DNA of 22,322 nucleotides from Alphaproteobacteria bacterium (GTDB taxonomy: Bacteria; Pseudomonadota; Alphaproteobacteria; Sphingomonadales; Sphingomonadaceae): assembly GCA_005882415.1 (NCBI GenBank), contig VBAE01000153.1, positions 1 to 22,322 on the forward strand, written 5' to 3'. This document shows, one piece after another, positions 6,979-13,933 of the stretch. Numbering within the stretch: position 1 is the stretch's first letter; each line of letters opens with the position of its first letter. A program made the position numbers and the translations under genes. A model generated the notes under the pieces. It saw only the letters and a program-made list of their open reading frames with translations, did not search any database and was not told the DNA's origin.

Positions 6979-8816
6979 ATGAAGCACGGACCGATCGGTG
7001 GGGGACGGCGGAGCGCCCTTCTGTTGGCCGCAACGGCAGCGGCTTTCGTGCCGTACCAGCCTGTTCTGACAAGCTCGGCCAAGCCTGAGAGCGTCGAGGA
7101 GCTCACCACCCTCTCGATCGAGGAGCTGGCCCAGATCGAGGTCCGCTCGGCCTCCAAGCAGGCCGAGCCGATCAGCCGGGCGCCGACCTCGATCTTCGTC
7201 ATCACCCAGGACGACATCGCCCGCTCCGCGGCGACCTCGCTTCCCGAAGTGCTCCGGCTCGCGCCCAACCTCCAGGTCCAGAGGCTCGACGCGCGGCAAT
7301 ATGCGGTGACCGCCCGCGGCTTCAACGGCGCCGAGAGCTCGAACAAGCTGCTGGTGCTGATCGACGGGCGGAGCGTCTATTCGACCCTCCACTCCGGGGT
7401 GTTCTGGGAATTGCACTCGCCACTGCTGGAGGATCTGCAGCAGATCGAGGTGATCAGCGGGCCCGGCGGCACTCTGTTCGGCCCGAATGCGGTGAACGGC
7501 GTGGTCAACGTCACCAGCAAGGACGCGCGCGATACGCTGGGCGGGCTGGTGCGGGCGACGGCGGGGCCGGAGGAGCAGACGGTGGGGCTTCGCTACGGCG
7601 CGAAGCTGGGCGAGAGCGGCGGCGTCCGTTTCTACGCTGACGCCTTCAACCGAGACGACCTGCCCGCGGGTCCGGCCGCCGATTCCAACGACCGCTTCAA
7701 GGGCTGGCAGGCAGGCTTCCGCGGCGACTGGGGTGGCGAGGCGGACCGCTTCACCGTTCAGGGCGACGCCTTCGCCACCGATACGGGCGGCCTCGACGGC
7801 GACGGCGACCATGGCCAGAATGTGCTTGCCCGCTGGCGGCACCAATTGGGCGAAGCGAGCGCCTTCCAGCTCCAGGCCTATTACGACCGCTACGAACGCC
7901 AGTTCATCCTGGTCGATGATAGCCTCGAGACCGCCGACATCGAGGCGCAGTTCAACGCCACGGCCGGCGCCCACAATCTCGTCCTGGGCGGCGGGGTGCG
8001 GACGACTCGGGACAAGTTTACCAACAATCTGAACGGCTTCCACCTCGATCCTCAGAGTCGCCGGCTATGGGTGGTGAACGGCTTCGTGCAGGATCGCTTC
8101 GCCGTGTCGCCGCAGCTCGACCTGGTCGCGGGCGTGAAGCTCGAGCAATCCTCCTTCTCCGGCCTCGAGCTGCTGCCGAACCTGCGCGTCGCCTGGCATC
8201 CCGATGAGCGCACCCTCTTGCTCAGGCGAACGCGTTTCAGTCGGAGAAGCTGGTCGCCTTCGAAGCCGGCTATCGCGGCCAGCCGGGGCCCGCGACGACG
8301 CTGTCCGTCTCGCTCTTCTACAATCTCTACGACGATATCCGCACGACCGAGTTCACCGGCACGCCCTTCCCCATCCGGCTGCGCAACAGCCTCAAGGGCC
8401 AGACCTATGGCGTCGAGGCCTGGGCGACCCAGCAGCTCCTCCCCTGGTGGCGGGCGAGCCTCGGCGGATCGGCGCTGGGCAAGAACTTCCACCTGAAAGC
8501 CGGCGCCGTCGACCTCGCCAACCGCGCCTCCCTCGGCGCAGATCCGGATTACCAGCTCGTCGCCCGCTCGGAGATGGACCTCGGAAGCCAGGTCCGGCTC
8601 GACCTCGACGCCCGCGCGGTCGACGACCTCGGCCAGAGCAATCTCGGCGGCTATGTCGAGGCGGACGCGCGGATCGGCTGGCGCCCGTCCGACACGGTCG
8701 AAATATACCTCGCCGGCAACAACCTCCTCCATCGGCGCCATGTCGAGAGCAACGACGCGGGCCGGGCGCAGAGCGTCGAGCGAAGCATCTACCTGGGCAC
8801 CCGGCTCCGCTTCTGA
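6979..8816 (+). pseudogene. TonB-dependent receptor, interrupted by deletion and frameshift near 8215-8222
   Basis: An outer-membrane receptor gene in two frames. ATG 6979 (GGGGAG 5 bases upstream) begins a signal-like N-terminus, then the segment LTTLSIEELAQIEVRSASK and a plug domain (SIFVITQDDIARS, LPEVLRLAPNLQVQRLDARQ, VLIDGRSVYSTLHSGVFWE, IEVISGPGGTLFGPNAVNGVVNV), followed by the first half of a beta-barrel up to LRVAWHPDERTLL at 8220. The frame then becomes meaningless and would stop at 8496. The barrel resumes in another frame from about 8223 (QANAFQSEKLVAFEAGYRGQ) and continues without a stop to a proper outer-membrane C-terminus (IYLGTRLRF) and TGA at 8814-8816. Relatives have about 20-27 residues (typically a SRAVRTPSR-like stretch) between the halves, so about 60-80 bases (3n+1) are lost. 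The ligand is unknown. It is the first gene of an operon with the YfiR-like gene. Confidence 0.85.
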
Positions 8817-9355
8817 TGGGACGCCGCGCCCTCCCCTTCGCCCGGCCCCTCGCGGCCGCAGCGGCGCTCGCGCTGGCAGCGGCGCCGGTCTCCGCGCAGC
8901 CGAGCGCGGCGGCGGTGAAGGCGGCGTTCCTGACCAAATTCCCCGGCTATGTCGCCTGGCCGCCCCCCGCACGGCCCGGGAGCGGGGCGCCGGTGGTGCT
9001 CTGCCTGCTCGGCGGCGACCCGTTCGGGGCCGCGATGGACGGGGCGGTGCGCGGCCAGCAGGTCGACGGCCACCCGCTCCAGCTCCGCCGCCTCGCCGGG
9101 ACGGACGGCGCTGGAGCCTGCCACATCGCCTTCGTCCAGGGGGCGGGCGCCGGGGCGGCGCTCGACGGCCTGCGCTCCAAGCCGGTGCTGACCGTCACCG
9201 ACGAGCATAGCGGCGGCGCGCACGGAATCGTCCATTTCTCGATCGCGCAGGGGCGGGTGCGCTTCACCATCGACGACGCGGCGGCCGCCGAGCGCGGGCT
9301 GACGATCAGCTCGCGCCTCCTCGCCATCGCGCTCAGCGTCCGGCAGAGGCGCTGA
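8816..9355 (+). CDS. YfiR-like periplasmic protein (DUF4154)
   Basis: A 179-residue protein with a signal peptide (residues 1-27, cut before QPSAAAVKAAF). The mature part has the YfiR/DUF4154 hallmarks: VKAAFLTKFPGYVAWP near the start, VVLCLLGGDPFG, CHIAFVQG, KPVLTVTDE, and a C-terminal GIVHFSIAQGRVRFTIDDAAAAERGLTISSRLLAIA. Two cysteines (C63 and C102) are 39 residues apart; from memory, the Pseudomonas aeruginosa YfiR redox pair C71-C110 has the same spacing. YfiR is a periplasmic repressor of the membrane sensor YfiN. ATG 8816 overlaps the receptor stop (TGATG), and its own TGA overlaps the kinase ATG in the same way, so all three should be translated as a unit. By analogy it probably binds the periplasmic domain of the downstream kinase. 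Confidence 0.88.
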   Translation: MGRRALPFARPLAAAAALALAAAPVSAQPSAAAVKAAFLTKFPGYVAWPPPARPGSGAPVVLCLLGGDPFGAAMDGAVRGQQVDGHPLQLRRLAGTDGAGACHIAFVQGAGAGAALDGLRSKPVLTVTDEHSGGAHGIVHFSIAQGRVRFTIDDAAAAERGLTISSRLLAIALSVRQRR

Positions 9356-11094
9356 TGCGGCCGTTCAACCGGATCGCCGACCGCTGGCCGAACGTGCCGC
9401 TCGCCGCCGGGGCGGTGGCGGTGCTGCTCGTCCTCGCCGGCCTGATGGTCATCTTCCAGAATGAGGCCGGCTATCGCGAGCAGAAATTGCGCGAGGCGCA
9501 GGTCCAGTCGGACATCCTCGCGGCAAGCGTCACCGCGGCCCTCGATTTCGGCGACGCGGCGACGGCGAAGGAATCGGTGGAGGCGCTTCGGGTCAACCCG
9601 CAGGTCAATTCGGCCGCGGTCTACGCCGCCGACGGGAGCCTGTTCGCATCCTATCAGCGTGTGCCCGGCCATCTCCCGGCCAGCGCCGCGGACGGGCGGG
9701 AGCGCAATCCGGTCGAGGCGCGCACCCCCGTCCTGCGCGGCGGGGAGCGGATCGGCACCGTCTATCTCGGCACGGTCCGCGAACCCTTGTCGCGCCGGAT
9801 CACGCGCTACAGCATCATCGCCTTGCTTGTGCTGCTGGCCGCGCTCGTGGTGGCGATCCTCGGCATCTCCCACACTGCGCTTCGCCGCGCCAATCGGGAG
9901 CTGGAGGCGCGGGCGCAGGCGCTGAGCGACGCTTATGCCGAGCTCCATGTCCAGATGGAGGAGCGCGCCCGGGCGGAGGACGAGCTTCGCCAGGCCCAGA
10001 AGCTCCAGGCGCTCGGGCAATTGACCGGCGGCATCGCCCACGATTTCAACAATCTTCTGACCGTGATCCAGGGTTCGGCCGACATGCTCCGCCGCCCCGG
10101 CATTACCGAGGAGAAAAGAATCCGCTTCGCCGACGCGATCGTCCAGACCTCGGCCCGCGCCGCGGCTTTGACCGGCCAGCTTCTCGCCTTCGCGCGCCGC
10201 CAGCCGCTCAAGCCCGAGGTGATCGACGTCAATTCGAAGATCGCCGGCATGACCGACCTGCTCGACCGCACATTGGGCGAGCGGGTCCAGGTGCTGACCG
10301 AGCTCGGCGACGGCCTCTGCCCGATCGAGGCCGACCCGGCCCAGCTCGAGGCGGCGATCCTCAACGTCGCGGTCAACGCCCGCGATGCGATGACCGAGGG
10401 CGGAGCGTTGACCATCCGCACCTGCGAGGGGGAGCGGCTTGAGGACGGGCGCCGCTCGATCCAGATCCGGGTCAGCGACACCGGCGCCGGGATCGAGCCG
10501 GACGATTTGGCCCGGGTGTTCGAACCCTTCTTCACCACCAAGTCGCTCGGCAAGGGCACCGGCCTGGGACTCAGCCAGGTCTACGGCTTCGCAGCCCAGT
10601 CGGGCGGCGAGGTGCGGATCGACAGCCGGGTCGGCGAAGGCACCGAGGTCGTCATCGTCCTTCCGTGCAGCGAGCGGGAAGCGGCGCCCGCGGCCGACGC
10701 GGAGCGGCCCCGCGGCCGGCACCGTACCGGGCGAATCCTGGTCGTCGACGACAATGAGGATGTCGGCCGCTTCGCCGAGGGGCTTCTGCTCGAGCTCGGC
10801 CACGAAGTCGTCCGCGCACGCACCGGCTCCGAAGCGCTGGCTTTGGCCCGCGGCGACCATTTCGATGCGGTGTTCACCGACGTGGTGATGCCCGGGATGA
10901 GCGGCATCGAGCTCTCCCACCAGCTCCGCGCCCACCTCCCCGACCTCCCGGTCGTCCTCACCACCGGCTTCTCCGACGAGATCGCCCGCTCGGGCACCGG
11001 CGGCATTCCCGTGGTGTTCAAGCCCTATCGGCTGGAGACTTTGGCGGCGGCGCTGGACGAGGTGCTGGACGCTAGCGGACCCGCCGCGCGCTGA
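9355..11094 (+). CDS. Hybrid sensor histidine kinase with CHASE8-type periplasmic domain and receiver
   Basis: A 579-residue inner-membrane kinase. TM1 is about 15-35 and TM2 about 152-172. The periplasmic region between them (REAQVQSDILAASVTAALDFGD, then VEALRVNPQVNSAAVYAADGSLFASY) resembles the CHASE8 sensor of YfiN-type proteins. A coiled coil (178-215) leads to HisKA with phospho-acceptor H229 (LTGGIAHDFNNLL), an HATPase with N-box NVAVNARDAM, G1 box DTGAG (D375) and G2 GTGLGL (401-406), and a receiver domain with D466/D467, phospho-acceptor D509 (FTDVVMPGMSG) and K556 (FKPY). All catalytic residues are present. There is no DNA-binding output, so phosphate presumably passes to another protein or the receiver feeds back on the kinase. 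Its gene follows YfiR with a TGATG overlap; its 3' end overlaps the convergent cyclophilin gene by 23 bases. Confidence 0.92.
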   Translation: MRPFNRIADRWPNVPLAAGAVAVLLVLAGLMVIFQNEAGYREQKLREAQVQSDILAASVTAALDFGDAATAKESVEALRVNPQVNSAAVYAADGSLFASYQRVPGHLPASAADGRERNPVEARTPVLRGGERIGTVYLGTVREPLSRRITRYSIIALLVLLAALVVAILGISHTALRRANRELEARAQALSDAYAELHVQMEERARAEDELRQAQKLQALGQLTGGIAHDFNNLLTVIQGSADMLRRPGITEEKRIRFADAIVQTSARAAALTGQLLAFARRQPLKPEVIDVNSKIAGMTDLLDRTLGERVQVLTELGDGLCPIEADPAQLEAAILNVAVNARDAMTEGGALTIRTCEGERLEDGRRSIQIRVSDTGAGIEPDDLARVFEPFFTTKSLGKGTGLGLSQVYGFAAQSGGEVRIDSRVGEGTEVVIVLPCSEREAAPAADAERPRGRHRTGRILVVDDNEDVGRFAEGLLLELGHEVVRARTGSEALALARGDHFDAVFTDVVMPGMSGIELSHQLRAHLPDLPVVLTTGFSDEIARSGTGGIPVVFKPYRLETLAAALDEVLDASGPAAR

Positions 11095-11653
11095 GTATCC
11101 GCACCGGCTTCACGATCGACTGGCCCAGCGTCGCTTGGGAACGGCCGCCCACGTAAGTCGGCGCGGCGAGGATTTTCTTCACCACGTCCATGCCCGAGAC
11201 GACCTGTCCGAACGCCGCATAGCCTTCGAAGCCGGGCCGCGCATCGAGATAGGGGGCGGGCCCGACGGCGATGAAGAAGTCGCCCATCGCGGTGCCGGGC
11301 GCGTTGCGGGCCATCGAGATGGTGCCGTTCACATGCCGGATCCCGGTGCGGCTGGTCGGCTCGTGCGGGATCGGGTTGCGCATCCGGGTCGCGACATGGT
11401 TGATCCCGCCCTGGACGAAGCCGGTGCCGGGCTTCGTCCGGCTCCGCGCCGCACGGTAGAAGCTGGTGCCGTCGAAGCGCTTCTCATCGACATAAGCGAG
11501 GAAATTGCGCGACGTCACCGGCGCCCGCTTCGTCTCCAGAGCGACCACGATCGCCCCCACGCTCGTCTCGATCCGCACCCGCACGGGTGCAGCATGGGCA
11601 GTCGTTGAAAAAGCGGAAAACAGCGCGGCCAGCGCGATCCCAAGGCGAATCAT
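11072..11653 (-). CDS. Periplasmic cyclophilin-type peptidyl-prolyl cis-trans isomerase
   Basis: A 193-residue protein with a signal peptide (residues 1-21, MIRLGIALAALFSAFSTTAHA). The cyclophilin core begins VRIETSVGAIVVALETKRAPVTSRNFLAYV and contains FYRA, GFVQGG, GTISMARN, GDFFIAVG and GYAAFGQVVSGMDVV, the family order, so it appears complete. It catalyses proline isomerisation in exported proteins. The ATG lies 24 bases downstream of the 3' end of tRNA-Pro on the same strand, too little space for an obvious independent promoter, so it may be transcribed together with the tRNA. The stop overlaps the convergent kinase gene. Confidence 0.92.
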   Translation of the reverse strand: MIRLGIALAALFSAFSTTAHAAPVRVRIETSVGAIVVALETKRAPVTSRNFLAYVDEKRFDGTSFYRAARSRTKPGTGFVQGGINHVATRMRNPIPHEPTSRTGIRHVNGTISMARNAPGTAMGDFFIAVGPAPYLDARPGFEGYAAFGQVVSGMDVVKKILAAPTYVGGRSQATLGQSIVKPVRILSARRVR

Positions 11654-11677
11654 CGCGCTGGCCTCTAGCCGAAAAGT

Positions 11678-11755
<78 letters not shown>

Positions 11756-11811
11756 CGCCGCGCGCACCGCGAACAGCTTCAGCTATTCCGGAGACGCGCA
11801 AGCCCGGCCGG

Positions 11812-11966
11812 CGCACTTCGTGCGACCGACGGCGTGGCTTTGCCACGCCGCTGGGCTCCGTGGCAAGGCGTTGTGGCAAGGCGCCGCGGCAAAGCCGCGC
11901 CGTCGACCCTCACTTTCGTGAGGCCGGCCGCGCTTGGCGGGCGTGCGAAACAGCTCACGCTGTTTC
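11812..11966. repeat. Cluster of five short perfect hairpins between two tRNA genes
   Basis: Five independent inverted repeats occur in 155 bases: CGCAC-TTC-GTGCG (11812-11824); a 9-bp stem with TTT loop (11830-11850, arms CGGCGTGGC/GCCACGCCG); CGCGGC-AAA-GCCGCG (11885-11899); CCTCAC-TTTC-GTGAGG (11908-11923); GAAACAGC-TCAC-GCTGTTTC (11947-11966). Loops are 3-4 bases throughout. No convincing gene lies here. The last hairpin lies just downstream of tRNA-Ile on the minus strand and could act in processing or termination, but no T-tract follows it. Confidence 0.7.
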
Positions 11967-11985
11967 AATCTCGCCGCCTGCGCGT

Positions 11986-12060
11986 TGGTGGGCCCGGAGG
12001 GATTCGAACCCCCAACCAAGCCGTTATGAGCGGCCGGCTCTACCGTTGAGCTACAGGCCC
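11986..12060 (-). tRNA. tRNA-Ile2 (CAU, lysidine type)
   Basis: A 75-base cloverleaf on the minus strand with encoded CCA: acceptor GGGCCTG/CGGGCCC, D arm GCTC/GAGC, anticodon stem GGCCG/CGGCT enclosing CTCATAA (anticodon CAT), and T arm GGGGG-TTCGAAT-CCCTC. The anticodon-arm context (CTCATAA with TTGGTT in the variable loop) matches Ile2, which TilS converts to read AUA, rather than elongator tRNA-Met, whose alphaproteobacterial form has a different anticodon stem. A Met assignment is less likely but not excluded. Confidence 0.85.
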
Positions 12061-12116
12061 CACGACCGTCGCCTTGCCCCGCGATTAGCGGAGCGAAAGG
12101 CGGCTTGGCAAGGCGT

Positions 12117-13784
12117 TCAGCCCTGCTGGCCGGAGGAGCGTTCGGCGGGCTGGAGCGCGGGGAGGTAGAGGAAGAAGCGGGTCTCGCCGATCAGGAGCGC
12201 TCCCCCGACCGCCTCGGCGAGGTTGCGGACCAGCCGAAGCGCGAAGCCGAGGCCCAGAGCCGGCGCGCCGGGCCAGTCGCCTTCGGGGCTGTAGCCGGGA
12301 TCGAGCAGGGCGCCTTCGTCCAGCCCCTCGATCGCCTGGGGGCGGTCGATCGACAGGCAGAGCATCTTCTCGCCGCCGATCTGGCCGAGCGCCATGGTCG
12401 CGGCGATGGTCTCGCCATGGCGGGCGAGGCCGATGGTTGCAGCGAGCATCCGGGCGAACATGCGCTCGGCGGCGGCGAGCTCGACCCGGGCGGGGGGCAG
12501 GTCGCGGGCGATCTCGATCGCGATCCGCGAGCCGCGCTGCTCGGCCACGCGCTCGTAAGCGTCGTGGAGGCGGCAGAGGAGGGCCACGGCGTCGACGGGG
12601 CTCTCGTCGAGCGTCAGGCGGCGGGTTTCGATCCGGGCGGCGGTGTCGAGATCGTCGACGGCGGAGAGCAGCTTCTTCGCCTGCTCCATGATGTCGACCG
12701 CCTTGTCGCGATAGCCGCTCGCCGCCGGGCCCATATATTGGCCCTCGATCATCTCCGCGAAGCCGACGATGGCGTTCAAAGGCGTGCGCAGCTCGTGGAT
12801 CAGCTGGCGGAGCGAATCGGCGGGGAGCTCCGTGCCGAACAGGCCGGGCGCCTCGCTCCCTGCGTCGGCATGGGCGACTTCGTCGACGCGGGGGCGGCGG
12901 GCGGTGCCGCGATAGCCGAGGAAGCTTCCGCGCGCCGGCTCGAAGAAGGGAACGCCCGAGATGCGCCAGTCGCCGGCCGCTGCGCCCACGCCTGCGACGT
13001 TGAAGCGGGCGTCGCGGAACGGGGCGCGCTTGTCGAAGGCGCCGGCGGCCTGGCCGTCGACCCCGTGCTGCCCGCGTTCGGCGATCGAGGCGATGCTCTG
13101 CCCGACGAGGGGACCGCGGGGGGCGCCGGCGACCCAGACGATCACTCCGTCGGTGCCGGTCTCCCACTGGAAGCTGTCGATCCGCTCGGAAGGGTCGAGC
13201 GCCTCGGCGGCGGGAGGCGGAGCGGCGGCGGAGCGGTCTCGGCGGAAGGCTTCGATCCGCGCGACGAGGTCGCGAATCTGCGCTTCGCCCTTCGCCACCT
13301 CCGGGTTGCCGACGGGCTCCTCTTCGGCGGCAGGCGCGGCGATCGTCCCGGCGAGGGCGAAGTCGGCGGCCCCGAAGCGGGCCAGCGCAACCTCCACTTC
13401 GGGTGCGAGGTCGCGGCGGTGGCGGAGCAGGCCTCGCGCGACCGGGCTGAGGCTTGGGAGGAGATCGAGCCACTCTGTCGGGCCGAGGCGGACGGCGGCG
13501 AAGAGCGGCGAGGCGACGCTGCTATGATCGTCGCCGAAGAAGCGGACCAGGCCCGGCGCGACTCTTCGGCCGGCGAGCGCCTGGGCCGTCTCGCGGCGGA
13601 CGGCTAGAGGGATTTCGTGCCGGTGCTCGAACAGCCAGGCATAGGCCGCGGCGGCGCTGCCGCTCTCGCCTTCTTCCCGGCGCTGGGCAAGGACGTCGAC
13701 GAGCTGACGCCAGCGCGCTGCCTTCGCACCCGGCTGGTCGGCCGGCTGCGCGAGGACGGTCGCGATCATGTCGTCGAAACGCAA
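12117..13784 (-). CDS. PAS-domain histidine kinase with degenerate ATPase domain
   Basis: A 555-residue soluble protein; no membrane helices are visible. Residues 1-145 are alpha-helical, HEAT/DUF2336-like by appearance. A coiled stretch (165-185) precedes a PAS-like domain (about 200-297: WETGTDGVIVWVAGAP through GVPFFEPARGSFLGYRGTARR). HisKA has H330 in RQLIHELRTPLNAIVGFAEMI. The ATPase region (435-545) keeps a G2-like GLGFALRLVRNLAEAVGG, but the N-box is RMFARMLAATIGLA with no Asn, and no DxGxG box is present, so ATP binding is doubtful. I recall similar degeneracy in sphingomonad relatives, so it seems a family trait rather than damage. The start is TTG 13784 because GAGGA lies 8 bases upstream; ATG 13769 lacks a ribosome binding site. 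Confidence 0.82.
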   Translation of the reverse strand: MRFDDMIATVLAQPADQPGAKAARWRQLVDVLAQRREEGESGSAAAAYAWLFEHRHEIPLAVRRETAQALAGRRVAPGLVRFFGDDHSSVASPLFAAVRLGPTEWLDLLPSLSPVARGLLRHRRDLAPEVEVALARFGAADFALAGTIAAPAAEEEPVGNPEVAKGEAQIRDLVARIEAFRRDRSAAAPPPAAEALDPSERIDSFQWETGTDGVIVWVAGAPRGPLVGQSIASIAERGQHGVDGQAAGAFDKRAPFRDARFNVAGVGAAAGDWRISGVPFFEPARGSFLGYRGTARRPRVDEVAHADAGSEAPGLFGTELPADSLRQLIHELRTPLNAIVGFAEMIEGQYMGPAASGYRDKAVDIMEQAKKLLSAVDDLDTAARIETRRLTLDESPVDAVALLCRLHDAYERVAEQRGSRIAIEIARDLPPARVELAAAERMFARMLAATIGLARHGETIAATMALGQIGGEKMLCLSIDRPQAIEGLDEGALLDPGYSPEGDWPGAPALGLGFALRLVRNLAEAVGGALLIGETRFFLYLPALQPAERSSGQQG

Positions 13785-13885
13785 GCCTGATCCTCACTTC
13801 GAGAGAGTGCAAACGTTAACGCGCCCGCGTCCCCCAAGGAAGTGGTCAATCCGGGCCCGTCGCAATATGGGACGCGCCGGGCGTG

Positions 13886-13916
13886 AAAAAGGGGCGCCGG
13901 ATCGCTCCGACGCCCC
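13886..13916 (-). terminator. Rho-independent terminator of the TPR gene pair
   Basis: Read on the minus strand, GGGGCG, an internal TCGGAGCGATCCGG and CGCCCC form a hairpin with an outer 6-bp and inner 4-bp stem (TCCG/CGGA) separated by one mismatch, followed immediately by TTTTT (13890-13886). It lies 18 bases past the stop of the TPR protein gene at 13934, so it ends that transcript. Confidence 0.88.
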
Positions 13917-13933
13917 TTCGAACGCGCTTGCGA

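Noticed and set aside
5598..7346. Long minus-strand open frame of 582 codons
   Set aside because: It lies opposite the M28 peptidase and the receptor, both with clear family motifs. The translation is Arg/Gly/His-rich and low in motifs, typical of antisense frames in GC-rich DNA.
8200..8240. Programmed frameshifting as an explanation for the split receptor gene
   Set aside because: There is no slippery heptamer, and a simple slip would not account for the approximately 20-27 residues missing relative to other receptors.
8947..10935. Minus-strand open frame of 662 codons
   Set aside because: It is opposite the YfiR and kinase genes, whose catalytic motifs are all readable. The antisense product has no recognisable domain.
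11986..12060. Elongator tRNA-Met for the CAU tRNA
   Set aside because: The anticodon arm and variable loop resemble Ile2 rather than the alphaproteobacterial elongator Met tRNA, although the anticodon alone cannot distinguish them.
12430..13480. A deletion in the degenerate histidine kinase like those in the three damaged genes
   Set aside because: The frame is intact, and the weak ATP-binding region looks like related sphingomonad proteins, so divergence explains it better than loss of a segment.
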